Part shown: positions 1 to 8,607 of the stretch, in pieces | How the letters are laid out: every line of letters starts with the position of its first letter | Numbering within the stretch: position 1 is the stretch's first letter | Origin: Bacteroidales bacterium | Lineage (GTDB): Bacteria; Bacteroidota; Bacteroidia; Bacteroidales; UBA932 | Length of the DNA stretch: 64,000 bases | Direction of reading: 5' to 3' | NCBI GenBank assembly: GCA_015060455.1 | Contig: SUYM01000003.1 | Location: 50,072-114,071 of the forward strand | Translations under genes and position numbers: made by a program | Notes under the pieces: model-generated | What the model saw: the letters and a program-made list of their open reading frames with translations, nothing else | Database searches by the model: none | Told to the model about the DNA's origin: nothing

Positions 1-137
1 TCTGGAAGCAATGAAAGCGCCACATCTACACCTGTAATCGCATCGTAGAACTTCTCGATTCTTGAGAATTTCTTTTCTACAAAGTCCAAAAGTTTCTGAT
101 CAGCATTGAACTTGATGGATTGTACTCTAATCTCCAT
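1..137 (-). CDS. hpf: ribosome hibernation promoting factor (HPF/RaiA family), 5' part
   Basis: Only the first 45 or so codons lie in the window; the gene runs off the left edge. The peptide begins MEIRVQSIKFNADQKLLDFV and continues with the lysine-rich start of helix 1, which is typical of the short HPF/RaiA fold. Proteins of this family bind the 30S subunit and inactivate ribosomes in stationary phase. The ATG at 135-137 overlaps the 3' end of the upstream recombinase gene by 11 bases, so the two are probably co-transcribed and translationally coupled. This xer-hpf order is common in Bacteroidales (from memory). Confidence 0.85.
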   Translation of the reverse strand, partial: MEIRVQSIKFNADQKLLDFVEKKFSRIEKFYDAITGVDVALSLLP

Positions 138-1104
138 GTTTACCTCCGTTTTTTGCCCTTGGATGGGCTTGTTTATAAATATCTTTCAGTTGAGCAATGC
201 TGCTGTGAGTGTAAATCTGAGTCGTCGCCAATGAGGAATGTCCCAGCATCTCCTTGATGGAATTCAGATCCGCTCCATCATTGAGCAACTGAGTCGCTAT
301 GGAATGTCTAAGGACGTGGGGAGATTTTCTGCCGTTAATCCCATCGACATCACCAAGTTCCTCCTTTACTGTCCTGTCAAGATAGACCGGATAAAGACTG
401 TCCAGCCCGTATGTGACAAGAAGTGGGTCTATCAAAGACCTGCACCCGCCGCACAAAGCATCAACCGCTTTCAAATATAATAAAATTTCTTCAGACAATG
501 AATCAACAAGAGGAATTTCTCGCATTTTATCGCCCTTTCCATGCACCTTGACAACTTTTCTGCCAAAATCCACATCTCCGAGCGTCAATCCGATGACCTC
601 GCTGCGACGCAGCCCCAATGAATATAGAATATTGATTATAAGTCTTGCAAGTCTTTTGCAATATAAGCCCTTGCCATCTTCACCGGTCGGATCGGAAAGA
701 AAAGCCTCCAATGCCTCGGGGGAAGCGTTGGCCTGAGTACGGACGAAATAATCATCCATGGATTCAAGACGGTAAAACTCCGGCACCCTCTTCATTATCT
801 TAGGACGGGAAACAAGAGAGACAGGATTGGAGGAGAGCCGGCCCACCTTTATAAGATAATCGCAAAAGCGGCTGAGAACGGACAGGTGAAGATTCACCGT
901 CTTCGGAGATAATTTCCTGTCATCAAGCAGGTTGACCTCGTATGACCTGAGTTCGGACGGATTCAGGGAGGCTATCAGTTCATCATCATCCTTCACCTGC
1001 CTATCCTGAGAGTAATCTTCAAGGACCAACCCATAAATCTGCACTGTACGCTCGGAATAACGACGTACAGAACGGATATATTCTATGAAATCAGCAGTTA
1101 TCAT
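127..1104 (-). CDS. tyrosine recombinase, XerC/XerD type
   Basis: A 325-residue tyrosine recombinase. The N-terminal SAM-like core-binding domain covers about residues 1-110 and the catalytic domain about 120-310. The full active-site set is visible: R166 (GLRRSE), K190 (HGKGDK), H263 and R266 (HVLRH), H289 (LGHSS) and Y298 (TQIYTH). The family resolves chromosome dimers at dif or acts in site-specific integration. Its place in an overlapping housekeeping run (4 bases shared with cca upstream, 11 with hpf downstream), with no phage or integron genes nearby, argues for a resident Xer protein rather than an element integrase. Whether it is XerC, XerD or a third paralogue cannot be told from one sequence. 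Confidence 0.9.
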   Translation of the reverse strand: MITADFIEYIRSVRRYSERTVQIYGLVLEDYSQDRQVKDDDELIASLNPSELRSYEVNLLDDRKLSPKTVNLHLSVLSRFCDYLIKVGRLSSNPVSLVSRPKIMKRVPEFYRLESMDDYFVRTQANASPEALEAFLSDPTGEDGKGLYCKRLARLIINILYSLGLRRSEVIGLTLGDVDFGRKVVKVHGKGDKMREIPLVDSLSEEILLYLKAVDALCGGCRSLIDPLLVTYGLDSLYPVYLDRTVKEELGDVDGINGRKSPHVLRHSIATQLLNDGADLNSIKEMLGHSSLATTQIYTHSSIAQLKDIYKQAHPRAKNGGKHGD

Positions 1105-2609
1105 TTCACCGGAGAAAGTCCCATATCAGCGGCCAGTTCGCGCATATAGGCATCTGCCGCTTCGAATGAACCCTCAATCCTGCCATCAAGAATCGCATCC
1201 TTGACAGCATCTTTAAGCACGCCGATCTCCCTGCACGGGGCAATACCGAAAAGTTCCATCACATACTCCCCTGTTATAGGGTTCTTCCAGTTGCGCACAG
1301 CATCCTTTGCCTCCACCTCGACCATCTTTGCCTTCACAAGTTCGAAATTGGCATGCAGACGCTCCACCTTTCGAGGATTCTTGGATGTAATGTCGGCATG
1401 ACACAGAAGCATCAGGTCGTCTATATCGTTGCCCGCATCAAAAAGAAGCCTGCGCACTGCCGAATCCGTGACCTCGTCAGTCACAAGGGCTATCGGACGA
1501 AGATGCAGCCCCACCAACTTCTGGACATACTTCATCTTCTCGTTCAGAGGCATCTTCAGACTCTGAAATATCTTGGGAATCCATTTTGCGCCCACAAACT
1601 CGTGTCCGTGGAAAGTCCATCCGAGTTGCGGATCATATCTCTTGGTTGCAGGCTTGGCTATATCGTGAAGCAGGGCGGCCCAGCGAAGCCAGACATTCGG
1701 TTCAGTGCGGACCTTCCCGACTTCAACTCCATCGACAAAGACCCAATCCTTCAAGGCACCCGCAGCAATTCCTTCCTCCTCATATCGCGCCACATTATCA
1801 AGCACCTCCAATGTGTGTGAAAAATTCTCCTTATGTCCCTTGCCGTCAATGCTTTCCACACCTTTCAACTTGACAAGTTGCGGCAATATCCAGTCCAGAA
1901 GCCCCACCTGGTCAAGCAGTCTGAAACCCATCGAAGGATGCGAAGTCACAAGTATCTTGTTGAGTTCCTCCACAATCCTCTCCTTGGAAAGTATCTCCAT
2001 ACGGTGCAGGTTGCGTCTTATGGAATCCTTAGACTCCTGCACGATCTGAAATTCGAGTTCGGGAGTGGACAGTTTGGTGGCAAAACGCACGGCACGCACC
2101 ATTCTGAGGGGGTCGTCGCTATAAGTGGTATCCGGATCGAGGGGTGTGCGGATTATGCCGGCAGCAAGGTCCCTGATGCCTCCGAAAGGATCGACCAGCG
2201 CCCCAAAATCCTCCTTCTGCAAACTGAAAGCCATGGCATTGATTGTGAAATCACGGCGCAACTGATCGTCTTCCAGAGTTCCGTTCTCAACGATAGGCTT
2301 TCGGGAATTACGGTTATATGACTCCTTCCGCGCACCCACAAATTCGACTTCAATCCCCTTGTAACGAAGCATTGCTGTACCGAAATTCCTGAACACGGAC
2401 ACATTGGTATGCACCTTCTGCGCCACCGCCTCAGCCACGGCTATTCCGCTGCCCTCAACAACAATATCTATATCCTTGCTCGGACGGCCGAGGAAGCAGT
2501 CGCGGACATAACCGCCTATCACAAAGGCTCTCACCCCCAGTTCAGCAGCAGTTTCAGATACGATCTGGAATATCTTATGATCCAAAAAACCTTGAGTTAT
2601 CGTTGACAT
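1101..2609 (-). CDS. cca: CCA tRNA nucleotidyltransferase / poly(A) polymerase family with HD domain
   Basis: A 502-residue class II nucleotidyltransferase that should add or repair the CCA end of tRNAs. The head domain has GGYVRD at residues 32-37 and the metal-binding DID at 46-48, followed by the RRDFTINAMAFSL motif. An HD phosphohydrolase domain follows (LLHDIAKP near residue 313), as in long bacterial Cca proteins. The ATG overlaps the end of the HSDR_N gene by 13 bases, and the stop overlaps the recombinase start by 4. The family also contains poly(A) polymerases; the HD domain and the single-copy housekeeping context favour Cca. Confidence 0.88.
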   Translation of the reverse strand: MSTITQGFLDHKIFQIVSETAAELGVRAFVIGGYVRDCFLGRPSKDIDIVVEGSGIAVAEAVAQKVHTNVSVFRNFGTAMLRYKGIEVEFVGARKESYNRNSRKPIVENGTLEDDQLRRDFTINAMAFSLQKEDFGALVDPFGGIRDLAAGIIRTPLDPDTTYSDDPLRMVRAVRFATKLSTPELEFQIVQESKDSIRRNLHRMEILSKERIVEELNKILVTSHPSMGFRLLDQVGLLDWILPQLVKLKGVESIDGKGHKENFSHTLEVLDNVARYEEEGIAAGALKDWVFVDGVEVGKVRTEPNVWLRWAALLHDIAKPATKRYDPQLGWTFHGHEFVGAKWIPKIFQSLKMPLNEKMKYVQKLVGLHLRPIALVTDEVTDSAVRRLLFDAGNDIDDLMLLCHADITSKNPRKVERLHANFELVKAKMVEVEAKDAVRNWKNPITGEYVMELFGIAPCREIGVLKDAVKDAILDGRIEGSFEAADAYMRELAADMGLSPVK

Positions 2610-3007
2610 AACATTTCATTGTATTTGGGGACATCTGTCAGAATCCCGTATTTTCCTCCGGTATTGCCGAACATGAAGGTCTTACGACCGTTGGTTATGG
2701 CTATATATCTGACATTCAGTACCATATTATATCTTATTGTCTGATCAAGCACCTCCTCGCTCAGTTCCACCTCAGGTCTCTTGCACTCTACCACCATCAG
2801 AGGCCTGGCATTTCTGTCATATACCAGAATATCCGCACGGAACTGTTTGCCTCCCAACCTGAATCCCGTCTCGCTCATCATCAGATGCAGAGGCACCTCC
2901 AGATTCTCCGCCAATACGCCTATGAACCACTGCCTCACCCTCTCCTCGGGCGTCAGGGCCACCTCCTTCCTGCGCAGCGGATCCCATATAGTCTGTTTGC
3001 CGTCCAT
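2597..3007 (-). CDS. stand-alone HSDR_N-type nuclease-like domain protein
   Basis: A 136-residue protein matching the N-terminal nuclease domain of type I restriction R subunits (HSDR_N/HSDR_N_2). The PD-(D/E)xK-like residues are all present: D59 (FRADILVYD) and E74-x-K76 (VVECKRP), with a conserved QTIRYN helix after them. There is no helicase part and no M or S subunit nearby, so this is not a restriction system. It is the first gene of an overlapping run with cca, xer and hpf, which suggests a housekeeping RNA or DNA role that I cannot name. The TATCTTTG element at 3055-3062 lies about 48 bases upstream. Confidence 0.75.
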   Translation of the reverse strand: MDGKQTIWDPLRRKEVALTPEERVRQWFIGVLAENLEVPLHLMMSETGFRLGGKQFRADILVYDRNARPLMVVECKRPEVELSEEVLDQTIRYNMVLNVRYIAITNGRKTFMFGNTGGKYGILTDVPKYNEMLCQR

Positions 3008-3054
3008 ATCCTCAGATTAAACAATTCCACACTCTGCCTGAGCAGACAATCATA

Positions 3055-3084
3055 CAAAGATAATCAGAAAATTTTGTATTTTTG
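3055..3084. promoter_or_regulatory. divergent promoter pair (Bacteroidetes -7 elements)
   Basis: Two TAnnTTTG elements point away from each other. TATCTTTG on the minus strand (3055-3062) serves the HSDR_N-cca-xer-hpf run, and TATTTTTG on the plus strand (3077-3084) serves the prolyl-tRNA editing gene. No clean -33 TTTG at the usual 19-base spacing was found for either. Confidence 0.6.
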
Positions 3085-3106
3085 TCCGGCACAGAAACAA
3101 ATCGTC

Positions 3107-3664
3107 ATGACAAGCGAAAAGACAGAAAAAGTGGAAAGATTCCTCTGCGGACACGGAATAGATTTCAAGACACATCACCATCCTCCCCTTCCTACCATAG
3201 AACTCGCGCTCGAATACTGGAAGGAGATTGATTCGACCCATTGCAAGAATCTGTTCTTCCGCAACCACAAGGGCAACAGGCATTATCTTGTCGTCTTCGA
3301 GTGCCATAAGGAACTTGGCATCCACACCTTGGAGAAAAGCCTGAAACAGGGCAAACTGTCGTTCGCATCTCAGGAAAGGATGGAGCGCTGTCTCGGTCTT
3401 CTTCCCGGTTCAGTCTCCCCTTTCGGTCTGATAAATGACATGAATCTTACGGACCAGGCGGGCAACCCTCGTGAAGGCGTATCGGCAAAGGAACTTTTTG
3501 AAAACGGACACAGGGTCAGACTTTTCCTTGACAAGGACCTCCAAAACGCAGAAAGGGTAAGTTTCCACCCATGCGACAACACTGCCAGCACAGTCATCAG
3601 CAATGCCGGCCTGCTCAGGTTCCTGGAAATCTGGGGCGGCGAGTATGAATGGATAGAGGTATGA
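3107..3664 (+). CDS. prolyl-tRNA editing protein, PrdX/YbaK family
   Basis: A 185-residue stand-alone editing domain. The family hydrolyses mischarged aminoacyl-tRNA, typically Ala-tRNA(Pro), in the cytosol. Family features seen are the CKNLFFRNHKGNRHYLVV segment and the GSVSPFGLIND motif. The ATG at 3107 was chosen because it begins the conserved domain and lies about 23 bases after a TATTTTTG promoter element; the upstream in-frame extension would start before that promoter. The gene ends directly against the convergent glycosyltransferase gene. Confidence 0.85.
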   Translation: MTSEKTEKVERFLCGHGIDFKTHHHPPLPTIELALEYWKEIDSTHCKNLFFRNHKGNRHYLVVFECHKELGIHTLEKSLKQGKLSFASQERMERCLGLLPGSVSPFGLINDMNLTDQAGNPREGVSAKELFENGHRVRLFLDKDLQNAERVSFHPCDNTASTVISNAGLLRFLEIWGGEYEWIEV

Positions 3665-4537
3665 TCACAGGAAGGCCCTGCGATTGAATGACTCACGTCT
3701 GCGCCTTATAAGGTCAGGATAGCAGGCAATCAACTTAGGGATATATCCAAGGACATCGGCAGAAAACCAGCGCAGACTCCACATGAGCATCTCCACAGGT
3801 TGATATATCAATCTGAGCCACAGATGATTGGACGGATCGGAAACGCGGGCCAAGGCCATGATGTATTTACGTCTCATCCTGAACGCCTTGGTCAGAGTTC
3901 TCTCCTCACGGTCATGAACAGCATGGACACCGGCAACAAATCCCACCTTGAAGCCCTTGAAGCGGACCCTGTCGAGATAATTGTCATCCTCTCCATAATG
4001 GTAGAATACAGGTGAAAAGCCCCCGACAGCCTCTATACACTCACGGCTTATCATCCAATGGGCCGCCATCACGAAGGACACCTCGTATATATGTCCGTCC
4101 TGATATGCATCCACTGGAAATTTCAGGCATTTTTCCGCAAATCCTGCATCGGGCTTATCCATAGCAGCGACCATCTGGACCGGCGAAAGTACTCCATATT
4201 CAGGCTGCGACGCCATGGCCTCCATTAGCCTGCCCAAGGTATCCGGCATGACCCAGGCATCCTGATTGAGCAGATAGACATAATCATAACCGTGCTCCAA
4301 GGCATATTTCAAACCGACATTGTTAGCCCTGCCGAAACCGAGATTCCCGTCAGACTGCACAAGCACGACCTCCGGGAAATGCGCCCTGACGTATTCCGGC
4401 GTCCCGTCTGTCGAACAATTATCAACAACAAAGACATCGGTAGGCATGATGCTGCACCTGAGGCTTCCAAGGCAGGCATCAAGCCATTTCATGCCGTTGT
4501 AGGTGATGACAACTGTCAATATTGCAGGCCGACTCAT
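3665..4537 (-). CDS. glycosyltransferase family 2 (rhamnosyltransferase-like)
   Basis: A 290-residue GT-A glycosyltransferase. The N-terminal nucleotide-sugar fold has TVVITYNG, the DNCSTDGTPEYV motif and a metal-binding-like NQD (YLLNQDAWVMP). The middle HYGEDDNYLDRV segment is typical of the acceptor/catalytic region of this family. A C-terminal hydrophobic stretch may associate with the membrane. The ATG at 4537 gives a 4-base ATGA overlap with the upstream GT8 gene; an earlier TTG at 4564 is less likely. It should add a sugar to a surface glycan; donor and acceptor are unknown. Confidence 0.85.
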   Translation of the reverse strand: MSRPAILTVVITYNGMKWLDACLGSLRCSIMPTDVFVVDNCSTDGTPEYVRAHFPEVVLVQSDGNLGFGRANNVGLKYALEHGYDYVYLLNQDAWVMPDTLGRLMEAMASQPEYGVLSPVQMVAAMDKPDAGFAEKCLKFPVDAYQDGHIYEVSFVMAAHWMISRECIEAVGGFSPVFYHYGEDDNYLDRVRFKGFKVGFVAGVHAVHDREERTLTKAFRMRRKYIMALARVSDPSNHLWLRLIYQPVEMLMWSLRWFSADVLGYIPKLIACYPDLIRRRRESFNRRAFL

Positions 4538-5496
4538 GCTCTTCCACACTTTTTCCGCAGCCAAAGCCGCCTGTAAAGGTAACGGTCATATAAGCCCAGA
4601 CATTTCAGGACAGTCCTGAACACATACATTCTCACTGGGGCAAGCCTGTCCCAGAAAGACACCTTTTCAACAGAAGGGACAGGACAGCCTGACAATTCAA
4701 GATACGAACGGTACAGCCCTGCGAACTTGACGCAAAAACATTTTCGTGCAGGCTTGTAATCACTGAAATGAATTATCACAGGAGCGTGGTAATATTCATA
4801 TCTGTCACGATAATCCCTGAAACCGGATGCAGGTATGTAATTCATATTGAATCTGTTCCACTTTGGAGGCAGTTGATACCACCGTCCCTTGAACACATAG
4901 TTCAACGCATCCTGATCATGGCAGAATACCACCCTGTCCCTCTTGGCAAACTCAAGCAAGAGCGGTTCACACCCATGTTCCCTCCAGTATTTCAGATTGA
5001 CGAGCATGACTGCCGAACAGAAATAATCCGCATCATAAGGAATCGATAAAGCCGCCCTATGGTCATCAAAACACGGGACGACGTCCTTTACGGCAGCAAG
5101 GGCATAGTCTTCCATCTCTAAGTCAAACAACGGGGAAATATCTCCAAGGACTGCTGTATCCACATCAAGATAGAGAGCCTTATCCACATCTTCCAGAACA
5201 GAAGACAGGAGAAGACGGTAATACGCCGCCATGGACAAAGGACGGACGGTACGGAACTTTACTCCCTCCAGACTTGCATGGTCAACCTGATGAAAACATA
5301 TCTTCGAGCCATATCTTCCGGCAAGTCCTTTCAGAAAATCCATGTTAGCATCCGAAAGGCTCCCATAAAGTACATGAATGACAATCTCATTGCCTCTGTT
5401 GTTTTCCAACAGGGAGCAGAGCATCACCGACGCATGATGAATATAATTGTCATCCGTACTGCATCCTACGTGATATATGTTTGTATCTTCGCTCAT
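4534..5496 (-). CDS. glycosyltransferase family 8
   Basis: A 320-residue retaining GT8 enzyme, the family of LPS glucosyl/galactosyltransferases and glycogenin. It begins with NIYHVGCSTDDNYIHHASVM and has the metal-binding DxD in KALYLDVDTAVLGDI. The later HDQDALNYVF and HFSDYKPARKCF motifs are also family-typical. It is the first gene of a two-gene unit with the GT2 downstream. A minus-strand TAAATTTG element lies at 5516-5523, about 20 bases upstream of the ATG. Confidence 0.88.
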   Translation of the reverse strand: MSEDTNIYHVGCSTDDNYIHHASVMLCSLLENNRGNEIVIHVLYGSLSDANMDFLKGLAGRYGSKICFHQVDHASLEGVKFRTVRPLSMAAYYRLLLSSVLEDVDKALYLDVDTAVLGDISPLFDLEMEDYALAAVKDVVPCFDDHRAALSIPYDADYFCSAVMLVNLKYWREHGCEPLLLEFAKRDRVVFCHDQDALNYVFKGRWYQLPPKWNRFNMNYIPASGFRDYRDRYEYYHAPVIIHFSDYKPARKCFCVKFAGLYRSYLELSGCPVPSVEKVSFWDRLAPVRMYVFRTVLKCLGLYDRYLYRRLWLRKKCGRA

Positions 5497-5515
5497 ATAT
5501 GCCGATTTATCAGAG

Positions 5516-5574
5516 CAAATTTAATGTTTTTATTTGTACTTGTTACAGGACAGTCAAATTTTATTGTATATTTG
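5516..5574. promoter_or_regulatory. divergent promoters between GT8 and GT2 genes
   Basis: TAAATTTG on the minus strand (5516-5523) faces the GT8-GT2 pair. TATATTTG on the plus strand (5567-5574) lies 7 bases before the ATG at 5582, so the plus-strand messenger would have almost no leader. Confidence 0.5.
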
Positions 5575-5581
5575 CTTTGAT

Positions 5582-6577
5582 ATGGATATTACAGCAAGCA
5601 TAGTCATCGTCAGCATGAACAACACCTCGTGTCTGTTCCCATGCCTTGATTCCATAAGGAAGCATACCGCAGTTTCCTATGAGACGCTTGTAGTCGCCTA
5701 TATGTTCTCTGAGGAAAATCTCGCGCTGCTGTCTCGGAAATACCCCTGGGTCACAGTCATAAGGAGCGACGAACTGCGCGGCTTTGCCGAAAACAACAAT
5801 CTCGCATTGGAGCAGGCCAAAGGCAAGTATTGCTTCATAGTCAACGATGATACACTGATGTCCATGCCGGTCATCGACAGACTTGTCGCCGACATGGAAG
5901 CGCTTGATGAGAACACTGCCGCAATATCTCCCGAAATCGTCTTTCCGGACGGAAGGGTGCAGACCTGCGGAAGAGGTCCATGGACTCCGTGCAGATATCT
6001 CCGCCATTACCTCCATCTTGTAGATGAGACCAAGCAGACCCGATGGACCATGCAGAAGGGAATTTTCAGGACATATACCCTCAACGGGGCCTGCTTTCTT
6101 GCAAAGACGGATATATTCCGGCAGGCAGGCTGGTTTGACCCCACATATACATTCACGCCAGAAGACATAGCCCTCGGCACGCTTTTCAGCAGGAGCGGGC
6201 ATCCTGTATATGTAGATGCGGACGTAAGGATAACCCATATCGCAAATGCCACAGCATCACGCATGGAAGCAGCAATCAAGCCGACCAGGGTCCGTGGCTC
6301 TCTCATATTCTATTCAAGCCTGCGCAACATAAGGCCAAATCAGGGCACAGAGGGCTGTAACCGCCTGACCTATACGCTCATGGGAGCCTTCATCTGGTGT
6401 TTCGAAGCATTGAGGGGACTGAAATATCTGCTCTGCGACTGTTCAGACAGGACCCCGGAAAGCCGACGCAACCGCATAATGCGCGAGGCGGCAGCCAATG
6501 TCCGCAGAAGCATCTTCACGAAAAGGACTACAAAAGAGATCTTTACAGACTATTACAATCTTGTCAGGAAGCGGTAG
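5582..6577 (+). CDS. glycosyltransferase family 2
   Basis: A 331-residue GT2 enzyme. SIVIVSMNN opens the GT-A fold, RGFAENNNLALEQAKGKYCF is the nucleotide-binding stretch, and VNDDT supplies the metal-binding acidic pair. TFTPEDIALGTLFSRSG resembles the ED motif of the catalytic base. The ATG at 5582 matches the start of the domain; the longer in-frame extension would cover the promoter. Its last 14 bases overlap the end of the convergent flippase gene. It probably works with the neighbouring transferases on the same surface glycan. Confidence 0.83.
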   Translation: MDITASIVIVSMNNTSCLFPCLDSIRKHTAVSYETLVVAYMFSEENLALLSRKYPWVTVIRSDELRGFAENNNLALEQAKGKYCFIVNDDTLMSMPVIDRLVADMEALDENTAAISPEIVFPDGRVQTCGRGPWTPCRYLRHYLHLVDETKQTRWTMQKGIFRTYTLNGACFLAKTDIFRQAGWFDPTYTFTPEDIALGTLFSRSGHPVYVDADVRITHIANATASRMEAAIKPTRVRGSLIFYSSLRNIRPNQGTEGCNRLTYTLMGAFIWCFEALRGLKYLLCDCSDRTPESRRNRIMREAAANVRRSIFTKRTTKEIFTDYYNLVRKR

Positions 6578-8099
6578 TATTTCTGCGGGATGTGATGAAA
6601 TCCATCAGTCCACGCCGTTCTCCGGCATTCATGCCGATTGAAAGCACTGAGCATCCTACTGACAGGACGCAGACCGCGGCCTTGACAAGAAACCCTGTGA
6701 ATCCGTCCCATGAGTAGCAGGATACGATAATAAGCGGCAATACAAGCGAGACTGCTGTAACCGCCATCACATTCATATATATCCTGACGAAAAAGTCGCG
6801 TGCGGAAAATTGCACAAGGCTTCTCAGGATAAGGTATCTGGCGACAAGACATACCTGTGAAAGGACAACTGCAACCAGCACAGTAGACTCAGGTGGCGCA
6901 CCTGCCTTGAGACAGAGATATGAAACCGGGAGATTAAGCATCACAAGGAATCCCATGATGATGTTGGTCCTGATCCTGCCGGTTGCCAGAGTCGCTGTAA
7001 CCATCGGAGTGATAAGAGATTCGCTAAGGGCGAAAACAAGGAAGAGCGTAACAAATCCGGTGGTATATTCGGGAACTTCCTTAAGCCATATACCTAGCAG
7101 ATAATCCACATTGAATATGACGGGCAGCACAAGAATCAGCAGCAGATAATATGAAAATCTTGCTGACTTGATCACAAGTTTGACCATCATATCCTCCTGT
7201 CCGCAGGCATAGGATTTTGTAATCTGGGGGTTTACTGCTGTCATGAAATTCTTCACGAAACCCTGGACCACACCATTCAACTGGACGGCAATAGCTCTTG
7301 CGGCATTGACGGCAGGGCCATAAAAAAGGTTAATCAGGATATCGGAGCCATAGTCCCGGACAACACTCGCGGCCACACTCACAAAATTCCATCCTGCAAA
7401 AGAGAACATTTCCCCGGCTCCACCTCTGGCCAAGCGGAAACTGAAACGGCATTCCGGGAAATGCCTTCTGCAATAAATTCCATATGCAAGTCTTACAACA
7501 ATGAACGACAGGGCCATCAGCATCGCATAAAGGACAAGACGGTCCGCATGGGAATAACTGATTGCCAATGCTATGACAAAGCGCAGAACTCCTTCAAGAA
7601 TACCTATATAGGCATACGCCGACATTTTCTCATGGGCTGTTATTGTCGCCATCTGAGGCATGCTCATAAGATTGACCGCAAAAGAGAGGATGGAAAAATG
7701 CAGCACCCACCTTGCAGCAGGAATCCTGACAGGATCAATGGTCATCTTATTGTCTATATACCACAATCCAAGAGGTTCTGCCACAAGGACTATGACTATG
7801 GCAAGAAGTAACTGGACCGCGACTGCCGTCGAATAGACCTCAGCGACACGTCCATTCTCTCCCTTTCCGAGTTCAAAGGTGATGAAACGGGATATTGCAC
7901 CTGAAAGAGAGCCTGATATGACAGAGAACATCGCGACAACACCGCCGACGACACTATAGACTCCATAATCGTTTTCTCCTAAGGCCTCCAGCACTATTCT
8001 GGACGTAAAGAGTCCCAGGAACATCATAAAAAGCATCCTCACATACAACATCAACGTGTTTCTGGCTATCCTATGAGTATGTTCCTTATAATTTGTCAT
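6564..8099 (-). CDS. polysaccharide flippase, Wzx/MATE-like (MVF superfamily)
   Basis: A 511-residue integral membrane protein with about 12-14 predicted hydrophobic segments. LFTSRIVLEALGENDYGVYSVVGG near the N terminus is the hallmark of Bacteroidetes O-antigen/teichoic-type exporters. It should flip a lipid-linked glycan across the inner membrane. The ATG at 8099 (MTNYKEHTHR) was chosen because a TTG start 21 bases upstream would lie inside the promoter element. With three glycosyltransferases nearby it forms a small glycan cluster; no polymerase or initiating transferase is seen in the window. Confidence 0.82.
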   Translation of the reverse strand: MTNYKEHTHRIARNTLMLYVRMLFMMFLGLFTSRIVLEALGENDYGVYSVVGGVVAMFSVISGSLSGAISRFITFELGKGENGRVAEVYSTAVAVQLLLAIVIVLVAEPLGLWYIDNKMTIDPVRIPAARWVLHFSILSFAVNLMSMPQMATITAHEKMSAYAYIGILEGVLRFVIALAISYSHADRLVLYAMLMALSFIVVRLAYGIYCRRHFPECRFSFRLARGGAGEMFSFAGWNFVSVAASVVRDYGSDILINLFYGPAVNAARAIAVQLNGVVQGFVKNFMTAVNPQITKSYACGQEDMMVKLVIKSARFSYYLLLILVLPVIFNVDYLLGIWLKEVPEYTTGFVTLFLVFALSESLITPMVTATLATGRIRTNIIMGFLVMLNLPVSYLCLKAGAPPESTVLVAVVLSQVCLVARYLILRSLVQFSARDFFVRIYMNVMAVTAVSLVLPLIIVSCYSWDGFTGFLVKAAVCVLSVGCSVLSIGMNAGERRGLMDFITSRRNTTAS

Positions 8100-8117
8100 G
8101 TCTGCAATAAATCTTCG

Positions 8118-8125
8118 CAAATATA
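8118..8125 (-). promoter_or_regulatory. -7 promoter element of the flippase gene
   Basis: TATATTTG on the minus strand, 18 bases upstream of the ATG at 8099. It overlaps the TTG codon that a longest-frame call would choose, which excludes that start. Confidence 0.6.
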
Positions 8126-8207
8126 GGCATTAAATTTTGGTCATATCAAAGAAACTTACTAATTTAGTGCTCGATAAATTTTAAACCATCATTTAACTCT
8201 AATAACT

Positions 8208-8507
8208 ATGGTAAGATATTGTGTAATGTGGAAGTTCAAGCCATCAGATGGCAAGACTGCAAAGGAACTCGCTGAAGACGTCAAGGAAAAGTATCAGTCT
8301 CTCCTGGGACTCGTGCCTGGTCTGACAGCAATTGAAATCGGAATCAACCGTAATGAAGGCAAGACATCTTACGATGCCGTGATGATTGCAGACTTTGAAA
8401 GTTGGGAAGCGCTTGCAGCCTACAAGGCAGACGACATGAGAGACAACGTTATAGAATATGTAAAGACAATCGCGGAAGTTCGCGCGAAAGTTGAATACGA
8501 AAGATAG
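8208..8507 (+). CDS. Dabb (stress-responsive A/B barrel) domain protein
   Basis: A 99-residue protein that is one complete Dabb domain: MVRYCVMWKFKP opens strand 1, followed by the LLGLVPGLTAIEIGIN segment and the YDAVMIADFESWEALAAY core. These proteins form dimeric ferredoxin-like alpha/beta barrels; most have no proven activity and some are stress-induced. The gene is monocistronic and followed by a strong bidirectional hairpin. Confidence 0.85.
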   Translation: MVRYCVMWKFKPSDGKTAKELAEDVKEKYQSLLGLVPGLTAIEIGINRNEGKTSYDAVMIADFESWEALAAYKADDMRDNVIEYVKTIAEVRAKVEYER

Positions 8508-8515
8508 CATATACA

Positions 8516-8592
8516 AAAAAGACTGACCCCTTAGAAACCGATCGCCTCGCGACCCTATCCGGGAAAACGGTTTCTAAGGGGTCAGTCTTTTT
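8516..8592. terminator. bidirectional terminator with perfect 25-bp arms
   Basis: Left arm 8516-8540 and right arm 8568-8592 are perfect reverse complements over 25 bases, with A/T runs at the outer ends, so either strand gives a hairpin followed by a U run. The 27-base loop is long for a terminator. It separates the convergent Dabb and trpS genes. Confidence 0.85.
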
Positions 8593-8607
8593 ATATGGAT
8601 GTATGCA

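Noticed and set aside
127..1104. Integrase of a mobile element
   Set aside because: The gene overlaps housekeeping genes at both ends, and no attachment site, phage or transfer gene was seen.
2597..3007. Type I restriction-modification system
   Set aside because: Only the N-terminal nuclease-like domain exists; there is no helicase domain and no M or S subunit gene in the window.
4538..4564. Longer GT2 start at TTG 4564
   Set aside because: The ATG at 4537 gives a standard 4-base overlap and begins just before the conserved fold.
5561..6238. 225-codon minus-strand frame opposite the GT2 gene
   Set aside because: It lies fully inside a clear glycosyltransferase gene and its peptide is not recognisable.
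8100..8120. Longer flippase start at TTG 8120
   Set aside because: The TTG is part of the TATATTTG promoter element, so it would not be in the messenger.
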